Virus record (IMG/VR): IMGVR_UViG_3300009370_000174
Span: 1-23,145 of that record
Strand: one strand, 5' to 3'
DNA from: a virus
Length of the DNA stretch: 23,145 bases
This document shows positions 1 through 7,455 of this stretch, piece after piece. Position numbers and translations under genes: made by a program. Within the stretch, counting starts at the first letter, position 1, and each line of letters begins with the position of its first letter. Under the pieces are notes generated by a model. It did not search any database. It saw only the letters and a program-made list of their open reading frames with translations, and was not told the DNA's origin.

Positions 1-1
1 G

Positions 2-3000
2 ACTGGAGATGTTGATTTAGGAAATGCAACAAGTGATACAATTACAGCAACGGGTAGATTTGATTCTGATATAGTACCATCTACAGATAGTGCTAGAGAT
101 TTAGGAACTTCTGCATTACAATTCGCAGAAGCTCATATTGATACAGGTCATATAGATGATATTACTGCTACAGGAACTTCAACACTTACAACAGTTGATA
201 TTAATGGTGGAGCAATTGATGGAACTACTATTGGTGCTAGTTCAGCAGCAGCTGGTACATTTACAAATTTAACAGTAACTACAGATGTTAATATTGATGA
301 CTCTGGTGGTGATGGAGCAATGGATGGTGTTATTATTGGAGCATCAAGCGCAGCCGCTGGTACATTCACAACATTAAACACAACAGGACTTACCACGATA
401 GGAGATGCGTCGGGTGATTCTTTAGTTATTAACGCAGCAACTATTAACCCAGCTAATATAGCAGCAGGAACAGATAATTCAGTTGTTGTTTATAATGGTT
501 CAACATTAGTTACAGATGAAATTGATTCAAGAGTTTGGGGAAGTACTTTAGTAGATACTGATGGTTCAGGAACAAATAATGAATTGGCAACTTGGTCTGA
601 TTCAGATACTATAATTGGAGAAGGTAATTTAACTTTTAATGGTTCAGTATTAGCAGTTACAGGTGATCAAACAATATCAGATACATTATCTGTAACAAAC
701 AGTATTACAGGTTCTATAGTTAGTGCTTCAACTGGTCAATTTACATCAATAACTGGCGTAACAACATTAACCGCTGGTGGAAATTTAGATATTGGAGCTC
801 ACGATTTAAGAGCAGCGACAATCACCGCAGACGGATTATCAAGTGGTAGAGTTGTATTCGCTGGAACAGCTGGAGTCTTATCAGACGATTCTGATTTAAC
901 ATTTAGTGGTGATACTTTAACCGCTACAAAGATAGGAGCTTTCACATTATCTGGAAAACTCACGGCGGGAAGCACAGAGATCGAAGGTTCGGCTTTTGAT
1001 ATTGATGGTGGAGATATTGCAAGTGGAGTAACAATTAATAAATCACCTGTAGTTAATTTTAATAGTGGTGATGTTCAAGGTTCAATAACTTTAAGTAATT
1101 TAGCAAGTGGTACAGGAGCACTAACAATTCAAGCCGATTCAGTTGAACATTCTATGATTAATGATAATTTAATTAGTGGATTTTCGAATTTAGGTAGTGC
1201 AGGAGTCGCTCAAGGTGATGAATTTTTATTCTCTGATAATGGAACTTTAAAAGCATTAACTTTTTCAAACCTTGAAGATACTATATTCGGTAATGTAAGT
1301 GGAGATGCCACAATCGCAGCAGGTGGTGCTTTAACAATTGGCGCAGGAGCAGTAGAAAACTCAATGTTGGCAAACTCAACAATTAGTGGAGTAGCACTTG
1401 GTAGTAACTTAAATAGTTTATCCATTACTGCAAATGGTGGTATTGGAATGACAAGTTATAATGGTTCTGCAGCAGTATCAAACTTAGCATTAGATATTGA
1501 TGGTATGACTGATATTGGAGCCGCAATTGTAGATGCAGATTTACTAATTATAGATGACGGAGCTAATGGTACAAATAGAAAAGCTACCATGTCAAGATTG
1601 AAATCCTATATGGGTGATATATCTGGTGGTTCTACATTAGGTAATGTTCAAGTTGGTGTAACTGCTGGTGGTGAAATAGATACATCAAGTGGTAATTTAA
1701 CAATAGATTCCGCAGGTGGAACAATTACGTTAGATGACCATGTAACAATTTCAGGTAATCTTACAGTCAATGGCGGCTCTACCGTTGTTTCAAGTAGTTT
1801 ATTAGATATTGGTGATAGAATTATCACATTAAATGCAAATTCTGCAGCAGGAGATGGTGGACTTTATGTAAATGATGCCGATTCAGCAGAAACAGGTTCA
1901 TTACTTTGGGATGTGAGTGAAGATAGATGGGTAGGTGGATTGAAAGGTGCTGAAGCTAATGTAGTTTTAATTAATACAACGGATACACTTACAAACAAAA
2001 CTTTAACAAGTCCTGATATTAATACACCAGATATTGATGGTGGTACTGTAGATGGGGCAACAATAGCAACTTCAGATATTACAGTTGGTTCAGGTAAAAC
2101 TTTAGATGTTAGTGGTGGTACATTAACATTAGCCGCTGATCAAATAAGTGGTAATGCCATTAATGGTGGAACGATTGGTTCTACAACAATTACATCATTG
2201 ACGACTTCAGGAATAACTATTGGTGGACACACAGTTGATGACATTGATATTACTTCAGAAGCTTCAGACGCTGATGACCACTTAATGACAGCAGCAGCGA
2301 TTAAGGCTAGAATAGATGATTTAAAAGGTGTTACTTCAAATGTAGCAGGAACAGGTATAAGTGTAAGTGGAGCAACTGGAGCCGTTACAATTTCAACAAA
2401 TGATGGTCAGATTGTTCATGATAGTTTAAGTGGATTTGTAGCAAATGAACATATAGACCATAGTGGAGTTGATTTAACCGCTGGTTCAGGTATGACTGGT
2501 GGTGGTACAATAGCAGCAAGTAGAACATTTAATGTAATTGGCGGAGATGGAATTACAGCAAACGCTAATGATGTTGCTGTAACAGCAGCACAAACTACTA
2601 TTACTTCAGTTGTAAATTCAAGTTTAGAAATAGGTAGAGATGCCGATAATAGAATTAAGTTTGGTACTGATAACCAAATAATTTTTGAAGTAGATGGTGG
2701 TGATAATGTAGTAATGAAAACAAGTGGTGAAATTGAGGCCACTTCATTAGATATTAGTGGGGATGTAGATGTAGACGGTACACTCGAAACCGACGCATTA
2801 ACAATCGGGGGAGTAACATCAGTTCCTTTTGAAAGTGCAGATCATAGTAAATTAGATGGAATAGAAGCATCTGCAGATGTAACCGATACAGCAAATGTAA
2901 CTGCAGCAGGTGCGTTAATGGATAGTGAATGTACTGACTTAGCCGCAGTTAAGGCAACAGAAGATGCATTTACAGCCGCACTTAAATCCAAACTTGATGG

Positions 3001-3646
3001 TATTGAAGCGTCAGCTACCGCAGACCAAACAATTACTTCTGGAACTGGTATGACAGGAGGTGGAAGTGGTGATATTACTCTTAATGTAGTAGGTGGAGAT
3101 GGAATTACAGCAAATGCTAATGATATGGCAATCACACCAGCTCAAACAACTATTACAGGTATACACAACACCTCACTTCAAATTGGTAGAGACTCACATA
3201 ATGAATTTGATTTCTCTACAGACAATGTAATAAAAGTTTCGGTTGATGCAGTTGATGATGAATTTAGATTTGCAGCAGGTGGAACATTTCACGCAGACGC
3301 AGATGTAGTTGCATATTCTTCAACTACTGCTTCGGATATAAGTTTGAAGAAAAATATTACAGATACAAAATATGGTTTAGATGATATTATGAAACTTCGT
3401 GGTGTTGATTATGATTGGAAACGAGAAGATATGGGACATGACGTTGGTGTGTTAGCACAAGAAGTTGAAGCAGTTATTCCTGAAATTGTGAAAGAATATG
3501 ATGGTATGAAGGGAAGAGAAAAGTTTAAAGCAGTGGATTATAATAAGTTAGTTCCTGTTTTAATAGAATCTATTAAAGAACTTAAATTTAAATTAGATGA
3601 GCAAGAAGCTATCATTAATGATATTAAAAGTATTGAACTCAACTAA
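2..3646 (+). CDS. Tail fibre / appendage protein with C-terminal S74 self-cleaving chaperone domain (5'-partial)
   Basis: The reading frame is open from the first complete codon at position 2, so the ATG at 320 is internal and the true start lies upstream of the window; 1214 codons are present. The body is rich in Gly, Thr, Ser, Asp and Ile, with recurring motifs such as DGTTIGASSAAAGTF, LTNKTLTSPDI, KLDGIEASA and GGDGITANAND, typical of trimeric beta-structured phage fibres. The C-terminus is a peptidase S74 (endosialidase-type intramolecular chaperone) domain: SDISLKKNI begins at 3332, followed by VGVLAQEVEAVIPEIV and DYNKLVPVLIESIKEL. The Ser codon at 3332 and the Lys codon at 3347 have the Ser/Lys spacing of the catalytic dyad in this family, so the chaperone is expected to cut itself off before that Ser after trimer folding. 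Inference: receptor-binding or distal fibre. The family match is clear; the precise tail position is not known. Confidence 0.85.
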   Translation, partial: TGDVDLGNATSDTITATGRFDSDIVPSTDSARDLGTSALQFAEAHIDTGHIDDITATGTSTLTTVDINGGAIDGTTIGASSAAAGTFTNLTVTTDVNIDDSGGDGAMDGVIIGASSAAAGTFTTLNTTGLTTIGDASGDSLVINAATINPANIAAGTDNSVVVYNGSTLVTDEIDSRVWGSTLVDTDGSGTNNELATWSDSDTIIGEGNLTFNGSVLAVTGDQTISDTLSVTNSITGSIVSASTGQFTSITGVTTLTAGGNLDIGAHDLRAATITADGLSSGRVVFAGTAGVLSDDSDLTFSGDTLTATKIGAFTLSGKLTAGSTEIEGSAFDIDGGDIASGVTINKSPVVNFNSGDVQGSITLSNLASGTGALTIQADSVEHSMINDNLISGFSNLGSAGVAQGDEFLFSDNGTLKALTFSNLEDTIFGNVSGDATIAAGGALTIGAGAVENSMLANSTISGVALGSNLNSLSITANGGIGMTSYNGSAAVSNLALDIDGMTDIGAAIVDADLLIIDDGANGTNRKATMSRLKSYMGDISGGSTLGNVQVGVTAGGEIDTSSGNLTIDSAGGTITLDDHVTISGNLTVNGGSTVVSSSLLDIGDRIITLNANSAAGDGGLYVNDADSAETGSLLWDVSEDRWVGGLKGAEANVVLINTTDTLTNKTLTSPDINTPDIDGGTVDGATIATSDITVGSGKTLDVSGGTLTLAADQISGNAINGGTIGSTTITSLTTSGITIGGHTVDDIDITSEASDADDHLMTAAAIKARIDDLKGVTSNVAGTGISVSGATGAVTISTNDGQIVHDSLSGFVANEHIDHSGVDLTAGSGMTGGGTIAASRTFNVIGGDGITANANDVAVTAAQTTITSVVNSSLEIGRDADNRIKFGTDNQIIFEVDGGDNVVMKTSGEIEATSLDISGDVDVDGTLETDALTIGGVTSVPFESADHSKLDGIEASADVTDTANVTAAGALMDSECTDLAAVKATEDAFTAALKSKLDGIEASATADQTITSGTGMTGGGSGDITLNVVGGDGITANANDMAITPAQTTITGIHNTSLQIGRDSHNEFDFSTDNVIKVSVDAVDDEFRFAAGGTFHADADVVAYSSTTASDISLKKNITDTKYGLDDIMKLRGVDYDWKREDMGHDVGVLAQEVEAVIPEIVKEYDGMKGREKFKAVDYNKLVPVLIESIKELKFKLDEQEAIINDIKSIELN
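212..376 (+). repeat. Tandem fibre module, two 60-base copies (212-271 and 317-376)
   Basis: Two in-frame copies, 105 bases apart, both encode Gly-Ala-[IM]-Asp-Gly-x-x-Ile-Gly-Ala-Ser-Ser-Ala-Ala-Ala-Gly-Thr-Phe-Thr. They differ at many silent third positions (for example tcagcagcagct versus agcgcagccgct), so this is an old duplication or a module kept by selection on the protein. Confidence 0.7.
2540..3250 (+). repeat. Duplicated fibre module, copies at 2540-2698 and 3092-3250
   Basis: Two copies offset by exactly 552 bases (184 codons) encode GGDGITANAND, then AQTTIT, then S-L-[EQ]-I-G-R-D, then a T-D-N-x-I segment. The N-terminal part of the module is nearly identical between copies and the C-terminal part has diverged. 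The KLDGIEASA motif also occurs twice here, near 2850 and 2990. Confidence 0.7.
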
Positions 3647-3647
3647 A

Positions 3648-3662
3648 AAAAACGAAGTTTTT
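3648..3662 (+). terminator. Possible weak terminator hairpin after the fibre gene
   Basis: AAAAAC-GAA-GTTTTT can form a 6-bp stem with a 3-base loop directly after the TAA stop at 3644-3646. It has only one G-C pair and a poor T tail, so termination would be weak. Confidence 0.3.
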
Positions 3663-3675
3663 ATTGTTTGAATTT

Positions 3676-3683
3676 ATATTTAT
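3676..3683 (+). promoter_or_regulatory. Candidate promoter octamer ATATTTAT upstream of the 108-residue gene
   Basis: ATATTTAT lies 22 bases before the ATG at 3706, within an AT-only stretch. The same octamer recurs in four other gaps of this window (4092, 6698, 8422, 17129), with a variant at 21024. Assignment as a promoter rests on this recurrence alone. Confidence 0.35.
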
Positions 3684-3705
3684 ATATAATAAATAAGGAA
3701 ATGTT

Positions 3706-4032
3706 ATGGCGACAGCAAAAAAAGAAGAATCAAAGTTAGTAAGTCAATTAGAGGAAGCACAAAAAGAAACTAAATTTTCACAAGAAGAGATGGATTCTTT
3801 ATCAAGTCTTCAGCAAAGATATCTTGAATGTCAAACCACATTTGGTCAAATATCAGTTCAGAAGTTACAACTTCAGCAACAGATAGATGGATTGTCCAAA
3901 GCTGAACAAGATAATGTCGAAGCGTATCAACAAGTTCAACAAGATGAACAAGAGATGGCCAAAAAGCTGAATGAAAAGTACGGAGACGGTACTCTAGATC
4001 CTCAAACTGGTGTATTTACACCAAATAGTTAA
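3706..4032 (+). CDS. Small coiled-coil protein of unknown function
   Basis: A 108-residue, Gln/Glu/Lys-rich protein. Residues of about 10-90 have the regular spacing of hydrophobic residues expected of a long helix or coiled coil (SLQQRYLECQ, VQKLQLQQQID); the last 18 or so (GDGTLDPQTGVF) look extended. The start follows an AAGGAA ribosome binding site in a gap carrying the recurring octamer. It lies between the fibre gene and the tail sheath, so a virion or assembly role is plausible. I do not recognise a family. Short coiled-coil proteins of this kind are common in T4-like marine phages, but similarity of composition is not evidence of function. Confidence 0.7.
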   Translation: MATAKKEESKLVSQLEEAQKETKFSQEEMDSLSSLQQRYLECQTTFGQISVQKLQLQQQIDGLSKAEQDNVEAYQQVQQDEQEMAKKLNEKYGDGTLDPQTGVFTPNS

Positions 4033-4062
4033 AGTTTTTTATAAAATATAGATAAAAATTAC

Positions 4063-4081
4063 CTCAGAATTGTATTTTGAG
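4063..4081 (+). other. Intergenic hairpin upstream of the sheath gene
   Basis: CTCAGAAT-TGT-ATTTTGAG forms an 8-bp stem (one G-T pair) with a 3-base loop, followed by AATTTTA. It could be a weak terminator for the upstream small gene or a mRNA processing site. It lies just before the octamer at 4092. Confidence 0.4.
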
Positions 4082-4091
4082 AATTTTACAT

Positions 4092-4099
4092 ATATTTAT
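4092..4099 (+). promoter_or_regulatory. Candidate promoter octamer ATATTTAT upstream of the sheath gene
   Basis: ATATTTAT lies 52 bases before the sheath ATG at 4152 and just after a hairpin. A separate transcript for the abundant sheath protein would be expected. Confidence 0.35.
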
Positions 4100-4151
4100 A
4101 TTTAATAAGATAAAACTTTTTATCTAAAATATATCATTTAGGAGAAAATCA

Positions 4152-6563
4152 ATGGCGGAAAGAATTGTAAGTCCAGGTGTCTTTACACGTGAACGAGACC
4201 TATCATTTCTTCCTCAAGGAATTGCAGAAATAGGGGCAGCAATTATAGGTCCAACTAAAAAAGGACCCGCATTCGTTCCAACTTTAATTCGCAATTTTTC
4301 TGAGTTTGAAGAAATGTTCGGTACACTCGACAAACGGTATTATACACCATATACTGTTCAGCAATATTTAAGAAGTGCTGGTACAGTAACAGTTGTGAGA
4401 GTATTAGGAATTGGTGGATATAAACCTGATGTTGTTGTTTTATCAGCAGTACGTAAGAACGGAGCGGGAGCTTCAGGCGCTAGAGGCACATTAGCTGTTT
4501 TAGCACCATCACGTGGTGGTTCAAACGGAACTGCAGATTTAACACCATCTACAGGAAGTGGCACTTGGGGATCATATTCGTTAGTAGTGAGTGGAAGTGG
4601 TGTAACCACTTTTTCAAAATCTATTTCGTTTAATACTGCAAGTGCAAATTATATCGGAGAAGTTCTTAGTAGAGACCCACAAGTTAATACAGACGGTAGT
4701 ACCACACACCCTGTATATCTTTATAAAGAGTTTAAAGGATTCGCATCCTCTACAGGTTCAAATGGTTGGCTTGGAGTAGTTACTGCTTCAGCAACTACAC
4801 TTGATTTAAATTCAGGTGTAACTACATTTGGAGCAAATGGAGATGCAGATACTTGGACAGGTAATAAAGATTATAGTGTAGCAAGAACACCGTATATTCA
4901 ATCACAAAAAGTTTCAGGAGCTAGATATAATCTATTTAGATTTTATACACGCTCACATGGAACAGGTATAAGTAGCAAATATAAAGTTAATGTGTTGAAT
5001 GTTAAGGCAGCAGCTTCGATACCAGGTTCAGACTATGGTGCATTTTCAGTTCAAGTTAGGACTCATAATCCAGGACAAACTGACGATAATCAAATAGTAG
5101 AACAATGGGATAATTTAAGTACTGATCCTGATTCAGCAAACTATTTTGCTAGAGTAATTGGTGATAGGTTTGTTGAAATTGATTCAAATGGCAAGTTAAC
5201 CTATAAAGGTGATTGGCCAAATATGAGTAAACATATTCGTATTGGTGATTACGCTAATTTAGAATCAATGCCTAAAACAGTTGTTCCTATGGGATTCGCA
5301 GCTTGTAATATACCTGTATCAGGTGCACCTAGTGCTTCTTTTGTAACTTCGCAGGTTAATAGTAATGGTGATTTCGATTCAAATATATTTTATGGATTTG
5401 ATTTTAGTTCAACGAACTATGACAATTTAGAATATTTAGCACCAATACCAAAATCTGCAGCTACTACAGGTAACGTAACTATGTCTCTTGAAGATATGTT
5501 AGGTGCTAACGATGCAAGTACATTGGCTAGTACTTATTCAGATGCTACAGAGAAAGTTACATTATCATTATCAGCAATTGGACAGAGAAAGTTTACAGTA
5601 CCTTTCCAATGGGGATTTGATGGAGATAATCCTGGAAATCCAAAATTAACAGGTAATGATATTACTGCAGCAAATACTATGGGATTTGACTGTTCAAGTG
5701 CAACAACAAGTGGTTCAATAGCATATAAAAGAGCTATTAACGCAATAAGTAATCCTGATGAATTTGATATCAACTTATTGGTAACACCTGGTATTATTCA
5801 TAGATTACATCCAAAAGTAACAAATCATTCAATCTTGAAAATAGAAGCAAGAGCGGATGCTTTTTATGTTATGGATGCAGCATCATGTGGAGATACTATA
5901 GCAGTAGTAACAAATACTGTAAGTGCACTTGATACAAATTACGCAGGAACATATTATCCCTGGGTTAAGATAGTTGACTCTAACACAAATAGACCTGTTT
6001 GGGTCCCACCTTCAGTTGTATTACCTGGAGTAATCGCATTTACTGATAAAGTGGCACATGAATGGTTCGCACCAGCTGGTCTAAATCGTGGTGGTTTAAC
6101 TACAGTATTAGAAGCTAAAACAAGATTAACACACGCTGAAAGAGATGATCTTTATGAAGAAAGAGTTAATCCAATAGCTTCATTTCCTGGTCAGGGAGTT
6201 GTGGTATTCGGACAGAAAACACTACAATCCAAACCATCAGCATTAGATAGAATCAATGTTCGTAGATTGTTGATTGCATTGAAGAAATTCATCGCATCAT
6301 CTTCAAGATACTTAGTATTCGAACAGAATACAGTAGCAACAAGAAACAGATTCTTGAATATTGTTAATCCATATCTCGAAAGTGTACAGGCTAATAGTGG
6401 TCTAAGTGCATTTAAAGTAGTAATGGATGAATCAAATAACACACCTGATGTTGTGGATAGAAACAAATTGGTAGGACAGATATTTATTCAACCTACGAGA
6501 ACTGCAGAGTTTATCGTACTTGATTTCGTTGTTCAACCTACAGGGGCAGCATTCCCTGAATAA
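4152..6563 (+). CDS. 18: Contractile tail sheath protein (T4 gp18-like)
   Basis: An 803-residue protein. The N-terminus SPGVFTRERDLSFLP followed by IGAAIIGPTKKGPAFVPTLI, then FEEMFGTLDKRYYTPYTVQQ and VTVVRVLG, matches the start of myovirus sheath proteins. The C-terminal polymerising domain (about residues 616-803) includes WVPPSVVLPGVIAFTD, DRINVRRLLIALKKFI, VFEQNTVATRN and QPTRTAEFIVLDFVVQPTG, all typical of the family. T4 gp18 is 659 residues; the excess lies mainly in the Ser/Thr/Gly-rich middle (about residues 98-480), likely surface-exposed insertion domains. The sheath polymerises around the tail tube and contracts to drive it through the envelope. TTAGGAG gives a good ribosome binding site, and a strong terminator follows. 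The identification is firm. Confidence 0.95.
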   Translation: MAERIVSPGVFTRERDLSFLPQGIAEIGAAIIGPTKKGPAFVPTLIRNFSEFEEMFGTLDKRYYTPYTVQQYLRSAGTVTVVRVLGIGGYKPDVVVLSAVRKNGAGASGARGTLAVLAPSRGGSNGTADLTPSTGSGTWGSYSLVVSGSGVTTFSKSISFNTASANYIGEVLSRDPQVNTDGSTTHPVYLYKEFKGFASSTGSNGWLGVVTASATTLDLNSGVTTFGANGDADTWTGNKDYSVARTPYIQSQKVSGARYNLFRFYTRSHGTGISSKYKVNVLNVKAAASIPGSDYGAFSVQVRTHNPGQTDDNQIVEQWDNLSTDPDSANYFARVIGDRFVEIDSNGKLTYKGDWPNMSKHIRIGDYANLESMPKTVVPMGFAACNIPVSGAPSASFVTSQVNSNGDFDSNIFYGFDFSSTNYDNLEYLAPIPKSAATTGNVTMSLEDMLGANDASTLASTYSDATEKVTLSLSAIGQRKFTVPFQWGFDGDNPGNPKLTGNDITAANTMGFDCSSATTSGSIAYKRAINAISNPDEFDINLLVTPGIIHRLHPKVTNHSILKIEARADAFYVMDAASCGDTIAVVTNTVSALDTNYAGTYYPWVKIVDSNTNRPVWVPPSVVLPGVIAFTDKVAHEWFAPAGLNRGGLTTVLEAKTRLTHAERDDLYEERVNPIASFPGQGVVVFGQKTLQSKPSALDRINVRRLLIALKKFIASSSRYLVFEQNTVATRNRFLNIVNPYLESVQANSGLSAFKVVMDESNNTPDVVDRNKLVGQIFIQPTRTAEFIVLDFVVQPTGAAFPE

Positions 6564-6595
6564 GTTTGACTTATAAACAACGCTGACGTATAATG

Positions 6596-6630
6596 AAAAA
6601 CCCTGATTTCGGTTGGGGTTTTTCTTTTTA
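6596..6630 (+). terminator. Rho-independent terminator after the sheath gene
   Basis: AAAAACCCTGA (6596-6606) pairs with TTGGGGTTTTT (6613-6623) around a TTTCGG loop, giving an 11-bp stem with two G-T pairs, followed by CTTTTTA. It lies 33 bases after the sheath stop codon and separates sheath and tube transcripts. Confidence 0.8.
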
Positions 6631-6697
6631 TATAAAAACTTCAATAAAACTAATAAGAAGTCTTATTTTCTAATATTGTTATTTTTTTAATTTTTTG

Positions 6698-6705
6698 ATA
6701 TTTAT
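6698..6705 (+). promoter_or_regulatory. Candidate promoter octamer ATATTTAT upstream of the tail tube gene
   Basis: ATATTTAT (context ttgATATTTATaatag) lies about 75 bases after the sheath terminator and 40 before the tube ATG. This is the best placed of the octamers, because the preceding terminator requires a new promoter here. Confidence 0.45.
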
Positions 6706-6745
6706 AATAGAAGAAGATATAATAATTGCTTTTAGGAGAAAAATA

Positions 6746-7234
6746 ATGCCTGATATCCTCGACACTAATGAGATATTTTTTACGCCGTTTGAACCGAAAA
6801 CGAAAAATCGGTATATCATGTACATTGAAGGTATACCATCCTATTTAGTTAAGACGGCAGGAAGACCTCAAATACAATTTGAAGAATTGGTTTTAGATCA
6901 TATTAATGTCAAAAGACATTTAAAAGGTAAAGGTACTTGGCAACCTGTAGACATTATGTTATATGATCCAATAGTTCCAAGTGGTGCGCAAGCAGTAATG
7001 GAATGGGTTAGGTTGTCTCATGAATCTGTAACAGGCCGTGATGGTTATGCAGATTTTTATAAGAAAGATGTAACTTTTAATATGTTAGGTCCAGTAGGAG
7101 ATATTGTTGAGGAGTGGACTTTAAAGGGCGCTTTTATATCAACCGCAAATTTTGGTGAAGTTGGATTCGCAGAAAATGATCCAGCAGAAATTACATTAAC
7201 TTTGCAGTATGATTACGCAGTCTTACAATTCTAA
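6746..7234 (+). CDS. 19: Tail tube protein (T4 gp19-like)
   Basis: I place the start at the ATG at 6746, preceded by TTAGGAG (6732-6738); the frame can be read back to a TTG at 6695 but that region is promoter-like and has no ribosome binding site. This gives 162 residues, almost exactly the length of T4 gp19 (163). Features of the tube family are visible: an N-terminal FTPFEPKTKNRYIMYIEGIP strand region, a central VDIMLYDPIVPSGAQAVMEW, and a C-terminal EWTLKGAFISTANFGEV followed by AEITLTLQYDYAVLQF. Stacked hexameric rings of this protein form the inner tube through which DNA passes. It directly follows the sheath gene, the normal myovirus order. Confidence 0.95.
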   Translation: MPDILDTNEIFFTPFEPKTKNRYIMYIEGIPSYLVKTAGRPQIQFEELVLDHINVKRHLKGKGTWQPVDIMLYDPIVPSGAQAVMEWVRLSHESVTGRDGYADFYKKDVTFNMLGPVGDIVEEWTLKGAFISTANFGEVGFAENDPAEITLTLQYDYAVLQF

Positions 7235-7252
7235 TTTAAACGGAGAATAAAA

Positions 7253-7405
7253 ATGAGCGAATGGCTAGCAGCAAATTGGGAATGGGTACTTTTGGGATTC
7301 TACACAGTAGAAAAAATCGTGCGTCTTTCCCCGTCTAAAAAGGACGACGTCATTTTCGATATGGTACTAAAACCAATATGGGATGCAGTATCTAAGAAAA
7401 AGTAA
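7253..7405 (+). CDS. Small hydrophobic protein, 50 residues, unknown function
   Basis: ATG at 7253 follows CGGAG (7241-7245) with good spacing and the frame ends at TAA 7403-7405. Residues 4-24 (WLAANWEWVLLGFYTVEKIV) are aromatic and hydrophobic and could form one short membrane-associated helix; the remainder is charged (SPSKKDDV) and ends in KKK. Codon use is more GC-rich than in neighbours (GAC GAC GTC, TCC CCG, GTG CGT), which may indicate separate acquisition. The ribosome binding site and spacing within the operon make it a credible gene. I do not recognise a family; a holin-like role is possible but unsupported. Confidence 0.65.
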   Translation: MSEWLAANWEWVLLGFYTVEKIVRLSPSKKDDVIFDMVLKPIWDAVSKKK

Positions 7406-7455
7406 TCTTATAGGGTTATAAAATTTTAAAAAACATTCAAATTACGGAGTAAAAT

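Noticed and set aside
320-322. ATG at 320 as the start of the fibre gene
   Set aside because: The same frame is open back to the window edge with matching fibre repeats (including the first copy of the tandem module) and no ribosome binding site precedes 320.
148-396. Minus-strand open frame in the fibre gene
   Set aside because: Shadow of the repetitive + strand coding sequence; low-complexity Val/Pro/Ser translation and no ribosome binding site.
212-3250. Repeats in the fibre gene as a CRISPR array or diversity-generating element
   Set aside because: Repeats are in frame, imperfect and irregularly spaced; there are no spacers, cas genes, reverse transcriptase or template repeat.
3686-3697. 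T4-type late promoter TATAAATA
   Set aside because: Only near matches such as TAATAAATA occur in gaps; the exact T4 core is not found upstream of the virion genes in + orientation.
6695-6745. TTG at 6695 as the start of the tail tube gene
   Set aside because: The extension is AT-only promoter-like sequence, lacks a ribosome binding site, and would exceed the conserved length of gp19-like proteins.
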